A stretch of DNA of 64,000 nucleotides from Seohaeicola sp024304985 (GCF_028802875.1 NZ_JARAMP010000008.1:62001-126000), one strand, 5' to 3'. Positions 32,293 through 41,044 are shown, numbered from the stretch's first letter. Program-made: numbers and translations. Notes: generated from the sequence alone by a model not told the origin.

Positions 32293-32529
32293 TCAGGTCT
32301 CGCGGCGCAGGTGATAGACGCCTTCGGGCAGGTTCAGCGCGGCGGCCAGATCGCGCAGCTGTGTCATCGACAGCGTGACGCGCCGCATCTCGTTCAGTCT
32401 GGGATCGAACTGTTCGATGGTCACGCAATCCTCGAAGGCATTGACGATGACATCTTCCTGCAAATGGCTTTCACCCTCGTCGACAAGGGTGATCACGGTG
32501 GCGTCGAATTCGTGTTCGATAGTAAACAT
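32293..32529 (-). CDS. Conserved hypothetical protein of 78 residues
   Basis: The small acidic protein (MFTIEHEFDATVITLVDEGESHLQEDV ... RRVTLSMTQLRDLAAALNLPEGVYHLRRET) is soluble, with an N-terminal beta-rich half and a C-terminal helix. I do not recognise a named family. Codon use and composition match its neighbours and the ATG has a GGCGGC... leader without a strong ribosome binding site. It lies alone between a repeat and the divergent M48 protease gene. No function is proposed. Confidence 0.65.
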   Translation of the reverse strand: MFTIEHEFDATVITLVDEGESHLQEDVIVNAFEDCVTIEQFDPRLNEMRRVTLSMTQLRDLAAALNLPEGVYHLRRET

Positions 32530-32690
32530 GCCGCCAGCTTACGGCAGGAATTAGTCAATGCAAGCCCGGCCTGTCAGCGGGATCACGCGCGCGCGGGACC
32601 CATGTCATGTCAACTGCGCGTGAGCAGGTCTGGCGTCCCGCTGTGGGGCTGCTAATGATAGACTTCGGTTTTCTGACAAAAGGGATGCAG

Positions 32691-33401
32691 ATGCGCTGGT
32701 TTGTTCTTTCGGCCATGATGATGCTGGCGGGGTGCGTCAGCCCGGTCACGCAGCCCGAGGCGTCGCGCCCGGGCATGGTGCAGCCTGTCGCCTCTGGCCC
32801 TGTCCAGCCGATCACACCGCAGCTGTTCCAGCAGGTCCAGGCCCGTGTGCAGCCGGTGGCCGAGCAGGAATGCCGCCGTCAGCGTGCCAATACGATCTGC
32901 GATTTCCAGATCGTGGTGGACAGCCGCCCCGGCCAGCCGCCCAATGCCTTCCAGACGCTGGACCGCAACGGCAACCCGGTGATCGGTTTCACCGTGGCGC
33001 TGTTGAACGACATGCGCAACGCGGACGAACTGGCCTTTGTTATGGCGCATGAGGCGGCGCATCACATCGCGGGTCATATCCCGCGCCAGCAGCAGAACGC
33101 CGCTGCCGGTGCGGTGATCTTTGCCGGACTGGCTTCGCTGACGGGGGCCGATACCGGGGCGATCCGCTCGGCGCAGGAGCTGGGCGCCACGGTGGGCGCG
33201 CGCACCTATTCCAAGGAATTCGAACTGGAGGCCGATGCTCTGGGCACCGTTCTGGCGGCGCGGGCGGGTTTTGATCCGCTGCGCGGGTCCGAGTTCTTCA
33301 ATCGCATCCCTGATCCGGGCGACCGGTTTCTGGGCAGCCATCCCCCCAATGCCGACCGCGTCGCCACCGTGCGACGCACCGCTGCGGGGATGGGTCTCTA
33401 A
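32691..33401 (+). CDS. M48-family metalloprotease, lipoprotein
   Basis: The 236-residue protein starts with a lipoprotein signal (MRWFVLSAMMMLAGC; lipobox LAGC with Cys15). It carries a zinc protease site H120-E-A-A-H124 in ELAFVMAHEAAHHIAGH, with the downstream Glu ligand in KEFELEADALG, the M48 hallmark. This resembles periplasmic LoiP/BepA-type proteases that police outer-membrane proteins. AAAAGGG 6 bases ahead favours the ATG at 32691 over one at 32685. The lack of flanking TPR repeats makes it a short form. It is a likely Lgt substrate. Confidence 0.88.
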   Translation: MRWFVLSAMMMLAGCVSPVTQPEASRPGMVQPVASGPVQPITPQLFQQVQARVQPVAEQECRRQRANTICDFQIVVDSRPGQPPNAFQTLDRNGNPVIGFTVALLNDMRNADELAFVMAHEAAHHIAGHIPRQQQNAAAGAVIFAGLASLTGADTGAIRSAQELGATVGARTYSKEFELEADALGTVLAARAGFDPLRGSEFFNRIPDPGDRFLGSHPPNADRVATVRRTAAGMGL

Positions 33402-33439
33402 CTTCGTTTGATCCATTGCGGCGTCCGTGATCCGCGCGC

Positions 33440-33453
33440 TTGATTCAGGTCAA
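33440..33453 (+). promoter_or_regulatory. FnrL-type site upstream of the DUF6455 genes
   Basis: TTGATTCAGGTCAA differs by one base from the FNR consensus TTGATnnnnATCAA. It is centred about 85 bases before the first DUF6455 start codon, in a short intergenic gap, which fits activation under low oxygen. Confidence 0.6.
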
Positions 33454-33531
33454 GGCGCGCACCCCGCCTGTCGTGCTTTCCTGACGCTATCCCATCCGCT
33501 TTCGGAGATGGGACTGGGTGAGGAGAAGCAG

Positions 33532-33804
33532 ATGCCGTCACAGAACACATTGCGCCGCCACGCGGCTTTGGTGGACCGGATGGCCAGCGCGCGGGGCGTG
33601 GATCTGGAAGAAGCCGTGATGCGCGGTCAGCTGGCCGTGGATGCCTTGCCCGACATGGTGCTGCGCTGCACGGGTTGCGCCAATCCCAAAGGCTGCGAGG
33701 GTTTCCTTGCCGAGAGGGAGGCTCTTGGCGCCGATCACCCTGCACCGGACACACCCTATTACTGCCGGAACGCCGGGGTCTTTGATGATCTCGGACGGCG
33801 CTGA
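33532..33804 (+). CDS. DUF6455 family protein, first of three tandem paralogues
   Basis: The 90-residue soluble protein has a helical N-terminus (LVDRMASARGVDLEEAVMRG) followed by a four-cysteine module, Cys46-x2-Cys49-x5-Cys55 and Cys78 (LRCTGCANPKGCEGFLAE ... PYYCRN). This arrangement suggests binding of a metal or an iron-sulfur cluster, but that is inference. AGGAGAAGCAG before the ATG at 33532 is a good ribosome binding region. Two paralogues follow, and an FnrL-like site precedes the set. The family has no established function. Confidence 0.8.
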   Translation: MPSQNTLRRHAALVDRMASARGVDLEEAVMRGQLAVDALPDMVLRCTGCANPKGCEGFLAEREALGADHPAPDTPYYCRNAGVFDDLGRR

Positions 33805-33826
33805 AGCGACGGGCGGAGGCGCGCGT

Positions 33827-34114
33827 ATGGGCGTGGTTCTGGGACTTGGTGATCCGGACCGGCATTTCTGGCTGGCGCGTTCGGTCGCGCGGGTCATGGG
33901 GGTAGATCTTGGGGCTGCGCTGGCGCGGGGGGATCTGCCCTGCGAGGACTATCGCGCCATGGTCAACCGCTGCCGGACCTGCCCGCTGGTTGCCGCCTGC
34001 GAAAGCTGGCTTGCCGCCTCGGGCGGGCGGGCCGAAACACCGCCGCCGGGATGTCTGATCTCGGGGGACCTGACACAACTGAAACGCCGATTTCCAAACA
34101 AGGGAGCCCACTGA
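33827..34114 (+). CDS. DUF6455 family protein, second paralogue
   Basis: The 95-residue protein repeats the plan of its neighbours: a helical HFWLARSVARVMGVDLGAALARG segment, then Cys49-x2-Cys52-x5-Cys58 and Cys76. It lacks the YCRN end of the other two and carries an extra Cys39. GGAGG 7 bases before the ATG at 33827 makes this start much better than the in-frame ATG at 33785, which would overlap the first gene. The stop shares a base with the third gene. It is the most divergent member of the triplet. Confidence 0.78.
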   Translation: MGVVLGLGDPDRHFWLARSVARVMGVDLGAALARGDLPCEDYRAMVNRCRTCPLVAACESWLAASGGRAETPPPGCLISGDLTQLKRRFPNKGAH

Positions 34115-34365
34115 TGGGACTGTTGAACAAGATCGACCACCGCGCCGATGTGATGAACCGTATGGCCGAAACGCTGGACGTGGATTTCGCGGCGGCCATT
34201 GCGGAGCATCCCGAAGCGGTGCGCGAGTATCGTCAGGCGGTGCTGCGCTGTGTGGCCTGCGGTCATGAAGGGGAATGCACCGCATGGATGGCGGAGCACC
34301 CCCATGCTGCCCAGGCACCGGACTATTGCCGCAACAAGGACATCATGGCGACGCTCAGGGCCTGA
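34114..34365 (+). CDS. DUF6455 family protein, third paralogue
   Basis: The 83-residue protein has the same helical start (DHRADVMNRMAETLDVDFAAAI) and cysteine module Cys46-x2-Cys49-x5-Cys55 with Cys72 in PDYCRN. The start overlaps the previous stop by one base (TGATG). Its 3' end overlaps the convergent DUF393 gene by 11 bases. Three adjacent copies with fixed Cys spacing point to a duplicated family whose members may form one complex or bind the same cofactor. No function is known. Confidence 0.8.
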   Translation: MGLLNKIDHRADVMNRMAETLDVDFAAAIAEHPEAVREYRQAVLRCVACGHEGECTAWMAEHPHAAQAPDYCRNKDIMATLRA

Positions 34366-34744
34366 GCGTCTGCGTGGCCCGGCGCTGCCGTCGCAGATGG
34401 CTGCGGTAGAGCAGGGGCGCGAGGATGTGGTCATAGACCAGCGTGGCGGCCTGTCGGATTCCCGGCAGCGCCACGATCCGTGCCAACCAGCGATAGCGGG
34501 GCATCTGCTGCCACAGGGTGATGAAGGCCGGGATGCCTGACAGAACCCGCCCCTCACGCACCACATGCAGGCGCCGTGCGGCCTGATCGGCGGTGACGCC
34601 CCACATCCCCAGATCGACGCGGTTCAGATCATCGAAGCCGATGGCCAGACCTTCGCGCCCGGCATAATCGGCGTAATGGGTGATTTCCGCCCGGCAGACC
34701 GGGCAGGCGTGGTTGTAGAGAACGCGGGTGTCTGGCTGGGTCAT
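34355..34744 (-). CDS. DUF393 (thiol-disulfide DCC family) protein
   Basis: The 129-residue protein begins with RVLYNHACPVCRAEITHYADYAG, the DxxCxxC-like motif of the DCC/DUF393 family, here with Asn-His in place of Asp. VLSGIPAFITLWQQMPRYRWLARIVALPGIR follows and is also typical. The CPVC motif implies thioredoxin-like redox chemistry. A 17-base palindrome (34783-34799) lies 39 bases before the start codon and may control it. It converges on the DUF6455 operon. Confidence 0.82.
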   Translation of the reverse strand: MTQPDTRVLYNHACPVCRAEITHYADYAGREGLAIGFDDLNRVDLGMWGVTADQAARRLHVVREGRVLSGIPAFITLWQQMPRYRWLARIVALPGIRQAATLVYDHILAPLLYRSHLRRQRRATQTLRP

Positions 34745-34782
34745 GCCTGGCAGGTAGCGGGACGGGGCTGCGGGACAAGCCC

Positions 34783-34799
34783 TGTCCCATCGTGGGACA
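34783..34799. promoter_or_regulatory. Second copy of the 17-base palindrome (TGTCCCATCGTGGGACA)
   Basis: This is the exact reverse complement of the element at 9252-9268: 7-base arms TGTCCCA / TGGGACA around a 3-base centre. It lies in the promoter region of the DUF393 gene, and GATTTTT precedes it on the reverse strand as at the other site. Confidence 0.55.
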
Positions 34800-34818
34800 A
34801 AAATCGAGATGAATGAAT

Positions 34819-35604
34819 TCAATGGGTTGCACGCGGGCCTTCAGGATATTTTAACGATTGGAGTGGTTTTGCAGGCAGAAGGGCGCGGCGTTGGCGCATC
34901 TGCGCGACACTGACAAGGGCCGCTGCGGCCAAAGTCCATGCGGCCAGCAAGCCAAGATCCTGTGCCGCCCAGGCGCGACCCTCGATCGCGGCCCAAGCCA
35001 GTTCGCCCATGGCCCGTGTCGGCGTCCAGACCGAGATGGCGTTGATCACACCCGGCATGACCATCGGCGGCACCCAGAGCCCGCCCAGATAGGCCAGTGG
35101 CAGATAGATCAGGTTGGCCAGCGGCACCGCCGCGCGGGCCGAGGCGACGGAGCCCAGAGCGATGCCCATGATCGTGGCGGCCACCGTGGCCATCAGGCAG
35201 ACCGCGGCCAGCCGCGCCCATGCCATGGCGGGCAGGCTGATATCGGTCATGGCCAGCGATACCGCGACGACCAGCGCCACGGCGATGGCCACGAAGATCA
35301 CAGAGGCCAGAATCCGCGCGAGCCATAGAAACCCGGCAGGGCCGGGCAGGCTGCGTTGCCATGTGGCGAAGGGGCTGGCGCGATCCTGCGCGACACTCAC
35401 GCCAAATTGGAAAAACCCCACCCCCAGCACGGCATAGACCGCGAAAGAGGCCATCGCATGGCTGGCCCATGCCCCGCCGCCGCTGTTGGCCCCGAAAAAG
35501 GCATAGAGCATGGCCGGGAACAGGACCGTGGGCACCCAGAAGCCCGGTTGGCGGAACAGGATGCGCAGCGTCAGCTTGGTTTCGGCAGAGAGGTGGCGGG
35601 TCAT
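34819..35604 (-). CDS. ABC-2 type transporter permease
   Basis: The 261-residue protein has six hydrophobic spans and the ABC-2 pattern: TKLTLRILFRQPGFWVPTVLFPAMLYAFFG at the N-terminus, then NLIYLPLAYLGGLWVPPMVMPGVINAISVWTPTRAMGELAW in the C-terminal half. It pairs with the ATPase encoded just upstream, whose stop overlaps its start as ATGA. Such two-component exporters handle drugs, antibiotics or polysaccharide units. The divergent membrane LytTR regulator suggests induced expression. Substrate unknown. Confidence 0.88.
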   Translation of the reverse strand: MTRHLSAETKLTLRILFRQPGFWVPTVLFPAMLYAFFGANSGGGAWASHAMASFAVYAVLGVGFFQFGVSVAQDRASPFATWQRSLPGPAGFLWLARILASVIFVAIAVALVVAVSLAMTDISLPAMAWARLAAVCLMATVAATIMGIALGSVASARAAVPLANLIYLPLAYLGGLWVPPMVMPGVINAISVWTPTRAMGELAWAAIEGRAWAAQDLGLLAAWTLAAAALVSVAQMRQRRALLPAKPLQSLKYPEGPRATH

Positions 35605-36494
35605 GGGCGGCTGTCCTTGTGTTGCAGGCGGTCGATCAGGTCTTTGAGGTCAAGCGGGTGCAGGGTGAGGTTGGCAAAGGGCAACCCTTCGGTGACCATG
35701 CGGCGCAGCGTGGTGTCGCTGTCGGTGGTTTCGGCTTGCCAGCGGGCACCGTCCGGCGTGGCCAGCAACCACGGAGGCGGCATCCGGCCCGGTGGCAGAT
35801 CGAAAGCCAAGCGGGTGATGCGGGTCTGAGCGCGGATCGTGTCGATCCGGCCAGACAGCACGATCTCGCCCCTGTCGATGAGGGCGATCGTGTCGCAAAT
35901 GGCCTCGATCTCGTCCCAGTGATGCGAGGTCAGCACCAGAGCGCCGCCCTGCGCGACATAGGCGCGGGCCTGTATGCGAAACCGATCCTGAGCAGCACTG
36001 TCGAGGCCGGATGTGGGTTCATCCAGAAAGACCAGCCGAGGCTGGCCCACGAAGGCCAGCGCCAATGCGACGCGGCGCATCTGTCCGCCCGAAAACCCCG
36101 CGATGCGGCGGTCGATCAGGTCGTTCAGGCCGAAATCACGGATCAGCGCGGAAATGTCGGGCGCCGTGCCATAACGGGCGGCGGCATAGGTCAGAATCTC
36201 GCGCGGGGTGATCTGATCGGGGAAATCCGTGGCCTGCGGCGTGGCGCCAGACAGGCGGCGCGCGGCGGGGCTGCCTGCGGGATGACCGAAGATCAACGCC
36301 TGTCCGGTATCGGGGGCGCGCAGGCCCATCAGCAGGGACAGCGTGGTGGATTTGCCCGCGCCATTCGTGCCCAGCAGGCCAAGCGCCTGACCCGGTGCCA
36401 GATCAAGGTCGATGCGTGACACGGCCTGCACCGGGCCGAAGCGTTTGGCCAATCCGCGGGCATGGATGGCAAGGTCTGTAAGGGTATCCGTCAT
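35601..36494 (-). CDS. ABC transporter ATP-binding protein, ABC-2 exporter type
   Basis: The 297-residue ATPase has Walker A GLLGTNGAGKSTTLSLL, signature FSGGQMRRVALALA, Walker B LVFLDEPTSGLD and the switch His in LVLTSHHWDEIE. The C-terminal extension of about 80 residues is typical of DrrA/NatA-like exporters. The start at 36494 (MTDTLTDLAIHARGLAKRFG) is supported by domain position. It is the first gene of a two-gene operon with the permease and is divergent from a LytTR gene 83 bases away. Confidence 0.93.
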   Translation of the reverse strand: MTDTLTDLAIHARGLAKRFGPVQAVSRIDLDLAPGQALGLLGTNGAGKSTTLSLLMGLRAPDTGQALIFGHPAGSPAARRLSGATPQATDFPDQITPREILTYAAARYGTAPDISALIRDFGLNDLIDRRIAGFSGGQMRRVALALAFVGQPRLVFLDEPTSGLDSAAQDRFRIQARAYVAQGGALVLTSHHWDEIEAICDTIALIDRGEIVLSGRIDTIRAQTRITRLAFDLPPGRMPPPWLLATPDGARWQAETTDSDTTLRRMVTEGLPFANLTLHPLDLKDLIDRLQHKDSRP

Positions 36495-36577
36495 CTGCTT
36501 TCCTTGGGCTTGCAACTTTCTGGGCAGACCCTATTCAATCGGATCAGTTGCAGGCCAAGGCAGGTTACGTGTCCGAC

Positions 36578-37417
36578 ATGAAAAACCCCGCGAATGACGG
36601 CCCCATGTCGTTGACGCTTCGCCAAGTGCAGGGGATGGCGCGCGGCGTGGCCTTCTGGATCGTTGTCGGTGGTGCGGTGCTGATCGCGGCCGTCGCCGGG
36701 CCTTACTACACGCTGGAGCGGCTGAGTTTTCCGGAACGTCTTGTCTATTGGGGCATGGTGATCGGGGTGTCGTCGCTGGTCATGACCTTCCTGTCGGTGC
36801 TGGCCCACCGGGTGACCGCGGCGCGGGGGTGGAACTGGGCGCTGGTGGCGCTGCTGGCCGGGACGGCGGGGGTTCTGCCGGTTTTGGGCACGGTCTGGCT
36901 GGCCGATGGATTGGCCACCGCATTCGGATCAGGCGGGGTGCGGATCGGGACGCTTGCGGCCTATGTCGCGCCATCGGTGATCGGGGTCACCTTGGCGGTC
37001 AATGCCTATATCGAGGTGCAGGAGCGCCGCGCCCCGTTGGCCAGCGCCGTGCCGCAGGCAGTGTCCGGCCAAGCGGCGCCGACAGTCTTGCAGGGCAAGC
37101 TGCCCCATCATCTGGGCCGCGAGATCGTGGCGGTGCGGGCGCAGGATCATTATCTTGAGGTTACCACGCCCAAAGGCAGTTGCATGGTGCTGATGCGGTT
37201 GGGCGATGCGGTGCGCGATCTTGAGGGGTTGAACGGGATGCAGGTGCATCGGTCGTGGTGGATCAACCTTGCGCATGTCGCGCGGACCGAGAGGGGCGCG
37301 AATGGCCCCGAGATTGTCCTGACTACGGGCGGGCGTGTGCCCGTGGGGCGCAGCTATCGCGCGGCCTTTCGTGCGGCGGTGACGCCCGGTGCCGCGAATC
37401 TCAGGGTGCAGGGCTGA
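36578..37417 (+). CDS. Membrane-bound LytTR-family transcriptional regulator
   Basis: The 279-residue protein has four membrane spans in its first 150 residues (GVAFWIVVGGAVLIAAVAGPYY; LVYWGMVIGVSSLVMTFLSVL; LVALLAGTAGVLPVLGTVWLADG; GTLAAYVAPSVIGVTLAVNAY). A LytTR DNA-binding domain runs from about residue 180: GREIVAVRAQDHYLEVTTPKGSCMVLMRLGDAV, then QVHRSWWINLAHV, then VPVGRSYRAAFR. Such proteins sense at the membrane and bind DNA directly. It is divergent from the ABC-2 exporter and probably controls it. A GTG at 36569 is an alternative start. Confidence 0.88.
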   Translation: MKNPANDGPMSLTLRQVQGMARGVAFWIVVGGAVLIAAVAGPYYTLERLSFPERLVYWGMVIGVSSLVMTFLSVLAHRVTAARGWNWALVALLAGTAGVLPVLGTVWLADGLATAFGSGGVRIGTLAAYVAPSVIGVTLAVNAYIEVQERRAPLASAVPQAVSGQAAPTVLQGKLPHHLGREIVAVRAQDHYLEVTTPKGSCMVLMRLGDAVRDLEGLNGMQVHRSWWINLAHVARTERGANGPEIVLTTGGRVPVGRSYRAAFRAAVTPGAANLRVQG

Positions 37418-37421
37418 GGCC

Positions 37422-38801
37422 TTAGATCAGCCGACCCCAGAGATCATATTCCCCGGCCTCGTCCACCTCGACGCGGACGATGTCGCCGACGTTCAGTGCA
37501 GCGGTGCCCTCGTCGATGAAGAGGTTGCCGTCTATTTCCGGCGCGTCGGCCCATGTGCGGCAGGTGGCGATCCCGTCTTCGTCGATATCGTCCACGATGG
37601 CCTCGATCACGCGGCCCACCTTGGCGGCCAGTTTCGCCTCGGATATGGCTTGGGCCTTTTCCATGAAGCGGTCCCAGCGGTCCTGTTTGACCTCATCCGG
37701 CACGTGGTCGGGCAGGGCATTCGAGCGGGCACCTGCGACGTTTTCGTATTGGAAGCAGCCGACACGGTCGAGCTGCGCCTCGTCCAGCCAGTCGAGTAGG
37801 GTCTGGAACTCCTCCTCGGTCTCGCCGGGGTAGCCGACGATGAAGGTGGAGCGCAGGGTGATATCGGGGCAGATGTCACGCCATGCGGCGATCTCGTCCA
37901 GCGTCTTGGCGGCGGCGGCAGGGCGGGCCATGCGGCGCAGCACGTCGGGGTGGGCATGCTGGAAGGGGATATCCAGATAGGGCAGCACGCCAGAGGCGGG
38001 ATCGGCCATCAGCGGGATCAGGTCGCGCACATGCGGGTAGGGGTAGACATAGTGCAGGCGGACCCATGCGCCGAGCGAGCCCAGATCGCGGGCCAGATCG
38101 GTGATATGGGCGCGGTGACCATTGGCGGTGGCGTGTTTCAGGTCCAGCCCGTAGGCCGAGGTGTCCTGCGAAATGACCAGCAGTTCCTTGACCCCGTTCT
38201 GCACCAGACGTTCCGCTTCGCGGATCACCGCATGGGCGGGGCGGCTGGCAAGGCGGCCGCGCATGTCGGGGATGATGCAGAATTTGCACTTGTGGTTACA
38301 GCCCTCGGAAATCTTGAGATAGCTGTAATGGCGCGGTGTCAGGGACACGGCGGATGCGGGCAGAAGGTCGATGAAAGGATCGGGCGAGGGCGGCACGGCG
38401 CGGTGGACGGCGTCCAGCACCGCCTCGTATTGATGGGGGCCGGTGACGGCCAGAACCTTGGGGTGCGCGCCGGTGATGTAGTCGGGTTCTGCGCCCAGAC
38501 AGCCGGTGACGATGACGCGGCCGTTTTCGGCCAGCGCTTCGCCAATGGCATCGAGGCTTTCGGCCTTGGCGCTGTCCAGAAAGCCGCAGGTGTTCACGAT
38601 GACCGCATCGGCCCCCGAATAATCGGGGCTGATGGCATAGCCTTCGGCGCGCAGGCGGGTCAGGATGCGTTCGCTATCCACCAGCGCCTTGGGGCAGCCG
38701 AGGCTGACCATGCCGATGGTCGGCTGGCCGGGGCGGGGGGCATCCGTGATCAGCGCGCGCGGCGCGAGGTCGGGGCGAAGGCTGGGCGGGTTATGAGTCA
38801 T
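37422..38801 (-). CDS. rimO: Ribosomal protein S12 methylthiotransferase
   Basis: RimO is a radical-SAM enzyme that methylthiolates an Asp of ribosomal protein S12. The 459-residue protein shows the UPF0004 domain (IGMVSLGCPKALVDSERIL, IVNTCGFLDSAKAESLDAI, VTGCLGA, each with a cluster-binding Cys). The radical-SAM motif is KISEGCNHKCKFCIIPDMRG, and a C-terminal TRAM domain ends YDLWGRLI. All six cluster cysteines are present. It is convergent with the LytTR gene, 4 bases apart, and stands alone. Confidence 0.95.
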   Translation of the reverse strand: MTHNPPSLRPDLAPRALITDAPRPGQPTIGMVSLGCPKALVDSERILTRLRAEGYAISPDYSGADAVIVNTCGFLDSAKAESLDAIGEALAENGRVIVTGCLGAEPDYITGAHPKVLAVTGPHQYEAVLDAVHRAVPPSPDPFIDLLPASAVSLTPRHYSYLKISEGCNHKCKFCIIPDMRGRLASRPAHAVIREAERLVQNGVKELLVISQDTSAYGLDLKHATANGHRAHITDLARDLGSLGAWVRLHYVYPYPHVRDLIPLMADPASGVLPYLDIPFQHAHPDVLRRMARPAAAAKTLDEIAAWRDICPDITLRSTFIVGYPGETEEEFQTLLDWLDEAQLDRVGCFQYENVAGARSNALPDHVPDEVKQDRWDRFMEKAQAISEAKLAAKVGRVIEAIVDDIDEDGIATCRTWADAPEIDGNLFIDEGTAALNVGDIVRVEVDEAGEYDLWGRLI

Positions 38802-39044
38802 GGCGCGCGTATACTGCGGGGGCGACCGCGTGGAAAGCGGGATTCATGCGCGACGCCTTGCCGATATTTCGGTCCGCAGGGGCGTGACAGTCCCGACAAG
38901 GCGCGCTAACGTGCCGCCATTGACGGAGGATGCGCCCCATGTATCGCGGGATCTGGTTTACCTGAGCACATTGGCCCGGCTGACGGGCATTGTGGGTGCG
39001 CTGCCGCGCCCTAGCTTCACGTATTCCCCCGGAAGGCTTTCCTC

Positions 39045-40892
39045 ATGTTCCGTTTCTTTGAAAATCTTGTCGATCCCTATGGTCCCTATCCCGAAAAGGA
39101 CCACCCGCCGCAGACCTTGTGGCGGTTCATGCTGGACTATGCGCAGCCCTTCAAGCGCGTGTTCTGGATCACCGGCATCACCTCGGTTCTTGTGGCGGCG
39201 GTCGAGATCGCGCTGATCTGGGTCATGGGCTGGATCGTCGATCTGTTGCAGGGCGATCCGGCGCAGGTCTGGGCAGAGCATGGCGCTATGCTGATTGCCC
39301 TTGTCATCTTCATCCTGATCCTGCGGCCCGCGATTCAGGCGGCGAATGTGCTGCTGCTGAACAATACGATCCTGCCCAATTTCGGCACGCTGATCCGGTG
39401 GCGGGCGCATGCCCATGTGCTGCGTCAATCGGTGGGCTGGTTCGAGAATGATTTCGCGGGACGCATTGCCAACCGGATCATGCAGACACCGCCCGCGGCG
39501 GGCGAGGCCGTGTTCCAGATCTTTGACGCCATCACCTTTTCGATTGCCTATGTGGTGGGCGCGGTAGTGATTCTGGGGCAGGCCGATGCGCGGCTGATGC
39601 TGCCGCTGCTGGTCTGGCTGGTGGCCTATGCCGCCTTGATGCGCTGGGCGATCAAGCGCGTGCAGCCTGCGTCCGAGGCGGCGTCGGATGCGCGCAGCGC
39701 GGTGACGGGCCGCGTCGTGGACAGCTATACCAATATCCATTCGGTCAAGATGTTCGACCAGCACGGGCGCGAACTGGCCTTTGCGCGCGAGGCCATCGAG
39801 GAGGCGCGTCAGACCTTTCAGGCCGAGATGCGGCTGTATTCCAAGATGGATTTCGGTCTGGTCTTTCTGAATGGTCTGTTGATCGTGGGGGTCGTGGGCT
39901 GGGCGATCTGGCTGTGGATGCAGGGGCAGGCCAGCGTGGGGGCCGTTGCGGCGGCGACGGCGCTGACGCTGCGACTGAATGCGATGACCGGTTGGATCAT
40001 GTGGGCGCTGACCACGTTTTTCCGACAGTTGGGTGTCGTGGCCGAGGGGATGCAGACCATCGCGCAGCCCATCACCCTGCCCGATGCGCCGGATGCCGTG
40101 CCGCTGCGGGTGACGAAAGGCGAGATCGTGATGGACGGCGTCCGCCACAGCTATGGCCGTGCCGGTGGTGGGCTGGAGCAGGTCGATCTGCGGATTGCGC
40201 CGGGTGAGAAGGTGGGTCTGGTGGGCCGGTCCGGTGCGGGCAAATCCACGCTGATGAAGCTGCTTTTGCGATTTTATGCGGCAGAGGGGGGGCGCATCCT
40301 GATCGACGGGCAGGACATCGCCCATGTCACGCAATCCAGCCTGCGGGCCCATATCGGCATGGTCCAGCAGGACAGCGCGCTGTTGCACCGCTCGGTCCGC
40401 GACAACCTGCTTTATGGTCGTCCCGACGCCTCGGAGGAGGAGATGCATCGCGCCGCCGCCCAAGCGCAGGCTCTGGAGTTCATCCCGGATCTGGAGGATG
40501 GCGCGGGACGGCGCGGCTTTGACGCGCAGGTGGGCGAACGCGGGGTGAAGCTGTCCGGCGGACAGCGCCAGCGCATCGCCTTGGCCCGCGTGATCCTGAA
40601 GAATGCGCCGATCCTGCTGCTGGACGAGGCGACGAGTGCGCTGGACAGCGAGATCGAGGCGGCGGTGCAGGACACGCTTTACGGCATGATGGCGGGCAAG
40701 ACCGTGATCGCCATTGCCCACCGCCTGAGCACCATCGCGCAGATGGACCGGATCGTTGTGCTGGACCGGGGCCGGATCGTGGAAGAGGGCACGCATGCCG
40801 ATCTGCTGGCGGCGGGCGGGCTTTATGCGGCGCTTTGGGCACGGCAGTCGGGCGGGTTTCTGGGCGATGAACTGGAGGAGGGGGCGGCGTGA
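39045..40892 (+). CDS. ABC exporter, fused permease and ATPase
   Basis: The 615-residue half-transporter has a six-span type I exporter domain (about residues 25-325) and an ATPase domain. The ATPase carries Walker A GLVGRSGAGKSTLMKLLLR, Q-loop MVQQDSALLHRSVRDNLLYG, signature VKLSGGQRQRIALARV, Walker B ILLLDEATSALD, and switch HRLST. The long N-terminal extension (MFRFFENLVDPYGPYPEKDHPPQTLWRFM) is seen in a Rhodobacterales subgroup annotated as multidrug or lipid exporters. It works as a homodimer or with a partner not in the window. Substrate unknown. No gene or clear signal lies in the 243 bases before it. Confidence 0.92.
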   Translation: MFRFFENLVDPYGPYPEKDHPPQTLWRFMLDYAQPFKRVFWITGITSVLVAAVEIALIWVMGWIVDLLQGDPAQVWAEHGAMLIALVIFILILRPAIQAANVLLLNNTILPNFGTLIRWRAHAHVLRQSVGWFENDFAGRIANRIMQTPPAAGEAVFQIFDAITFSIAYVVGAVVILGQADARLMLPLLVWLVAYAALMRWAIKRVQPASEAASDARSAVTGRVVDSYTNIHSVKMFDQHGRELAFAREAIEEARQTFQAEMRLYSKMDFGLVFLNGLLIVGVVGWAIWLWMQGQASVGAVAAATALTLRLNAMTGWIMWALTTFFRQLGVVAEGMQTIAQPITLPDAPDAVPLRVTKGEIVMDGVRHSYGRAGGGLEQVDLRIAPGEKVGLVGRSGAGKSTLMKLLLRFYAAEGGRILIDGQDIAHVTQSSLRAHIGMVQQDSALLHRSVRDNLLYGRPDASEEEMHRAAAQAQALEFIPDLEDGAGRRGFDAQVGERGVKLSGGQRQRIALARVILKNAPILLLDEATSALDSEIEAAVQDTLYGMMAGKTVIAIAHRLSTIAQMDRIVVLDRGRIVEEGTHADLLAAGGLYAALWARQSGGFLGDELEEGAA

Positions 40893-40925
40893 GCGCCGCC
40901 CTTGGTTCCGCTTGCCGCTTTGGCC

Positions 40926-40954
40926 TTGACGCCTGTGGCGATTCCGCCTAATCA
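40926..40954 (+). promoter_or_regulatory. Candidate sigma70 promoter of rpmB
   Basis: TTGACG at 40926-40931 and TAATCA at 40949-40954 are 17 bases apart. A start near 40961 gives a leader of about 84 bases for rpmB. Confidence 0.45.
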
Positions 40955-41044
40955 CCCCAAACGGAATTCGGGGCGCCGCCGGTCGCGGTGCCCTTATGTG
41001 TTGAAGGCGCCCGACGCGCCCCTGATCAAGACGAGGATAAAGCC

